DNA from: Pelomonas dachongensis
GTDB taxonomy: Bacteria; Pseudomonadota; Gammaproteobacteria; Burkholderiales; Burkholderiaceae_C
Direction: 5' to 3'
DNA length: 64,000 nucleotides
Assembly (NCBI RefSeq): GCF_043555865.1
Contig: NZ_JBIGHY010000008.1
Location: 124,001 to 188,000, forward strand
The stretch's first letter is position 1. Each line of letters begins with the position of its first letter. The notes beneath the pieces were generated by a model. That model was not told the origin of the DNA. It worked only from the letters and a program-made list of their open reading frames with translations, and made no database searches. Positions 61,871 to 64,000 of this stretch are shown here, in pieces. Position numbers and translations under genes: made by a program.

Positions 61871-62412
61871 CAGGCCTGGCCCTTCATCGCCATCCAGTCG
61901 CTGCGCAGCAGCGACAGCGAGTGGCAGTCCACGTACTCGCCGGCCACGAATACGATGCCGCGCTGTATGCCCTCATGCTTGAAGCCGCACTTCTCGGCCA
62001 CGCGGCGCGATGCATGGTTGTGCACCGACATGCCGCAGGACAGGCGGTTCACCGGCCAGTTGCCGAACAGGTAGTCCACCAGCAAGCCTGCGGCCTCGCT
62101 GGCCAACCCCTGGCCTCGCATGGCCACGTCAGCCATGGTCCAGCCGATCTCGCGCGCCGTCGTGTAGCGCGCTGCAGCGAAGTGGACGACGTCGCCGATG
62201 ACGCTGCCATCCACGAGATGGCAGATCATCAGCCGCTCGGCATCCTCGTTGGCAAAACCGTTGTCCTTCCAGCGCTGGTCCACCGCATGCGGCGTCATCA
62301 TGCGCGTGCCAATGAACGGACCGAACACTTGTGGATCTCCGGTGGTGCGCTTGATCCACGGCAGATCCTCTTCGGTCACGTGGCGCAAGCCGACGCGTTG
62401 TCCTCTCAGCAT
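61870..62412 (-). CDS. GNAT family acetyltransferase (RimJ/RimL type)
   Basis: The 180-residue protein has the RimJ/RimL-like form of the GNAT fold: MLRGQRVGLRHVTEEDLPWI at the start, GSVIGDVVHF and EIGWTMADVAMRGQGLASEA with the acetyl-CoA loop (RGQGLA), LVDYLFGNWPVNRLSCGMSV and HASRRVAEKCGFKHEG. It probably acetylates a protein N-terminus, an amino acid or a small molecule. It is translationally coupled to the downstream reductase through a TGATG overlap. Confidence 0.88.
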   Translation of the reverse strand: MLRGQRVGLRHVTEEDLPWIKRTTGDPQVFGPFIGTRMMTPHAVDQRWKDNGFANEDAERLMICHLVDGSVIGDVVHFAAARYTTAREIGWTMADVAMRGQGLASEAAGLLVDYLFGNWPVNRLSCGMSVHNHASRRVAEKCGFKHEGIQRGIVFVAGEYVDCHSLSLLRSDWMAMKGQA

Positions 62413-62608
62413 GTCTTCAGTCCCCTGAACGAAGCGCCCGGCCGAAGCCGGGCGTGGCAACAAGACTCGAGTTTCGGGCCGAGCGCCGGGACGCCCCAAG
62501 CCGACCCGCCTTGCGATGTTGCCCGGCTCGATGCCCAGTCAATCGCCGTCCCCACGGGGGACCGACCGGACTCCGGCCGCGTTCAGCGGGGCGAGCCTGG
62601 GCGACGGG
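62413..62608. other. Intergenic region with GC hairpin
   Basis: CGCCCGGC (62435-62442) and GCCGGGCG (62447-62454) form a perfect 8-bp stem with a CGAA loop. On the minus strand it lies behind the long reductase gene and before the acetyltransferase start, and could be a weak terminator or attenuator; no T-run follows. Nothing else was recognised here. Confidence 0.45.
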
Positions 62609-64000
62609 TCAAAAATGTATTCCGCGCATCATCTGCTGCAGCGCGATGGCCTCGGGAGACAGGCCGCCCTTGCCCTTTTCCCCCTTGGCCGCGTCGCTGT
62701 CCGGGAACATGCGGAAGGTCGTGTTCATGACGATCTGCGCGATTCGGGGCGCCGCCGCGTGCAGCAACTCGCCCGACACGCCCAGCCGCGTGGCGATGCG
62801 CACCGGCTTGTTGATGCAGGCCTCGGCAATCATGTCTGCGGCCTCTTCGGGCGACAGTGTAGGCACGTTGTTGTAGATCTTGGTGGGCGCGATCATGGGC
62901 GTGCGCACCAGCGGCATGTTGATGGTGGTGAACGTGATGCCGGTGTCGGCGAACTCACTGGCGGCGCAGCGCGTCCAGGCGTCCAGCGCGGCCTTGCTGG
63001 CCACGTAAGCCGAGAAGCGCGGTGCATTCGTCAGCACGCCGATGGAGCTGATGTTGACGACGTGGCCCTTCTTCTTGGCCTGCATGCCGGGCAGCAGGCC
63101 CATGGTCACGCGCAGGCAACCGAAGTAGTTCAGGTCCATCGTGCGTTGATAGTCGTGGAAGCGGTCGTAGCTGCTTTCCACGGCGCGGCGGATGGAACGC
63201 CCCGCGTTGTTGATGAGGTAATCGACGCCGCCGAAGGTGTTGCACCACTCGACGAGGTTGGCGCAGCCCTCCGCGTCGGCGATGTCGCAGGCGAACGCGT
63301 AGATCTGCGCCTGCTTGCCGGCCTTGTCCTTGATTTCCTTGACGGCGTCGTCCAGCTTGACCTGGTCGCGCGCGCAGATCAGCGTGACGGCACCGGCCTC
63401 GGCGAACTTGACGGCCGCAGCCAGGCCGATGCCCGACGAACCGCCGGTCACCAAAACCACCTTGCCACCGGCCGCGCCCCTCAACGAACGGTCGATGAAA
63501 AGCGCCGGGTCGAGGTGGCGCTCCCAGTAGTCCCACAGCCGCCAGGCGTAGTCGTTCAGGTCGGGGCAGGACAGCCCCGATCCCTTCAGCGCGGCCTCGG
63601 TGTCGCGGCAGTCGAAGCGGGTCGGGTAGTTGATGAAGGTGAACATGTCCTCGGGCAGGCCGAGGTCTTTCATCACCGCGTTGCGGATGCGGCGCACCGG
63701 CGCCAGCGCCATCAGGCCCTTCTTCACGCTCTTGGGGATGAAGCCCATCAGCGCGGCGTTGATGAACAAGTTCATCTTGGGCGCATGCGCGGCCTTGCTG
63801 AAGATGTCCAACACGTCTCCCACGCGGTAGCCCTTGGGGTCCACGAGGTGGTAGCAGCCCTGCCCCTTGCTGACCTTGTGCGAGATGTGGTCCAGCGCGT
63901 CGACGACGTAGTCCACCGGCACGATGTTGATGCGCCCGCCCTCCAGGCCCACACTGGGCATCCACGGCGGCAGTATCTGGCGCATGCGCTGGATCAGCTT
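62609..64000 (-). CDS. Two-domain SDR reductase resembling fatty acyl-CoA reductases (5' end outside window)
   Basis: The frame is open to the window edge (464 codons) and lacks the N-terminus. Residues before about 175 of the visible part are the end of an extended SDR or thioester-reductase domain (INIVPVDYVVDALDHISHKV, GCYHLVDPKGYRVGDV). A second, classical SDR domain follows: VVLVTGGSSGIGLAAAVKFA (nucleotide binding), INNAGRSI, NISSIGVLTNAPRF and the YxxxK of SAYVASKAALDAW. This layout is that of the long bacterial fatty acyl-CoA reductases, such as the Marinobacter enzyme that makes fatty alcohols. Several long-chain SDR proteins of unknown substrate also have it, so the assignment is a good inference only. 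Confidence 0.78.
   Translation of the reverse strand, partial: KLIQRMRQILPPWMPSVGLEGGRINIVPVDYVVDALDHISHKVSKGQGCYHLVDPKGYRVGDVLDIFSKAAHAPKMNLFINAALMGFIPKSVKKGLMALAPVRRIRNAVMKDLGLPEDMFTFINYPTRFDCRDTEAALKGSGLSCPDLNDYAWRLWDYWERHLDPALFIDRSLRGAAGGKVVLVTGGSSGIGLAAAVKFAEAGAVTLICARDQVKLDDAVKEIKDKAGKQAQIYAFACDIADAEGCANLVEWCNTFGGVDYLINNAGRSIRRAVESSYDRFHDYQRTMDLNYFGCLRVTMGLLPGMQAKKKGHVVNISSIGVLTNAPRFSAYVASKAALDAWTRCAASEFADTGITFTTINMPLVRTPMIAPTKIYNNVPTLSPEEAADMIAEACINKPVRIATRLGVSGELLHAAAPRIAQIVMNTTFRMFPDSDAAKGEKGKGGLSPEAIALQQMMRGIHF

Noticed and set aside
1..64000. tRNA or rRNA genes
   Set aside because: No stretch with the conserved tRNA arms or rRNA signatures was noticed on reading; a covariance search was not possible, so absence is not proven.

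Overview
The window is a high-GC stretch with ErpA, rplM-rpsI, TtcA, GlmU, PBP1A, Atm1-type and YecA/UPF0149 genes and a TetR-controlled beta-oxidation cluster. This gene set and the short intergenic gaps suggest a betaproteobacterium of the order Burkholderiales (Rubrivivax/Leptothrix/Roseateles-like; an inference from gene content, not a match I could run).

Layout. 1-15,000 is core chromosome: a partial chemoreceptor, a cytosolic 5'-nucleotidase, a tricorn-like protease, a diguanylate cyclase, tyrS, an M23 peptidase overlapping anmK, erpA, rpsI-rplM, an acetyltransferase and a DUF2726 protein. 15,499-30,106 is a complete type I-C CRISPR-Cas locus on the + strand: cas3, cas5c, cas8c, cas7c, then an antisense ParE-type toxin/antitoxin pair, then cas4, cas1, cas2, a leader and an array of 70 repeats and 69 spacers. 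30,222-43,378 returns to core functions: msrP-msrQ, an oxidoreductase-FolB fusion, ttcA, a GH18 lipoprotein, a DUF4136 lipoprotein, glmU, a BON protein, a PhyH-type dioxygenase and PBP1A. 43,492-48,483 holds a decayed LytTR relic, a REP-type transposase homologue with an altered metal motif, small conserved proteins, an Atm1-like ABC exporter and a thioesterase. 48,496-58,151 is a minus-strand fatty-acid beta-oxidation cluster with its TetR regulator (acyl-CoA dehydrogenase, hydratase/3-hydroxyacyl-CoA dehydrogenase, thiolase, hotdog protein, enoyl-CoA isomerase) into which a GH5 glycosidase is translationally coupled. 58,352-64,000 holds an HNH nuclease, a glycine-zipper lipoprotein, small conserved proteins, a saccharopine-dehydrogenase-like reductase, an acetyltransferase and the 3' part of a two-domain reductase resembling fatty acyl-CoA reductases.

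The most striking region is the CRISPR locus. An IS481-family element (1029 bp, 6-bp GCTAGG target duplication) sits inside cas1. Removing the element and one duplicate restores a 349-residue Cas1 exactly in frame, so the insertion is clean. Interference genes and the array look intact, while adaptation is probably impaired; the array may be frozen. The toxin/antitoxin pair lies between the interference and adaptation halves and is divergent from cas4 across only 63 bp. The array holds two spacers that differ by one base and one spacer of 52 nt that spans what looks like an overlapping gene junction of its source.

Other points worth attention: the oxidoreductase-dihydroneopterin aldolase fusion, a strong hairpin just upstream of the rplM start, an enoyl-CoA isomerase in the fatty-acid cluster that has lost both hydratase glutamates, and a 12-bp palindrome in the promoter of the TetR gene.
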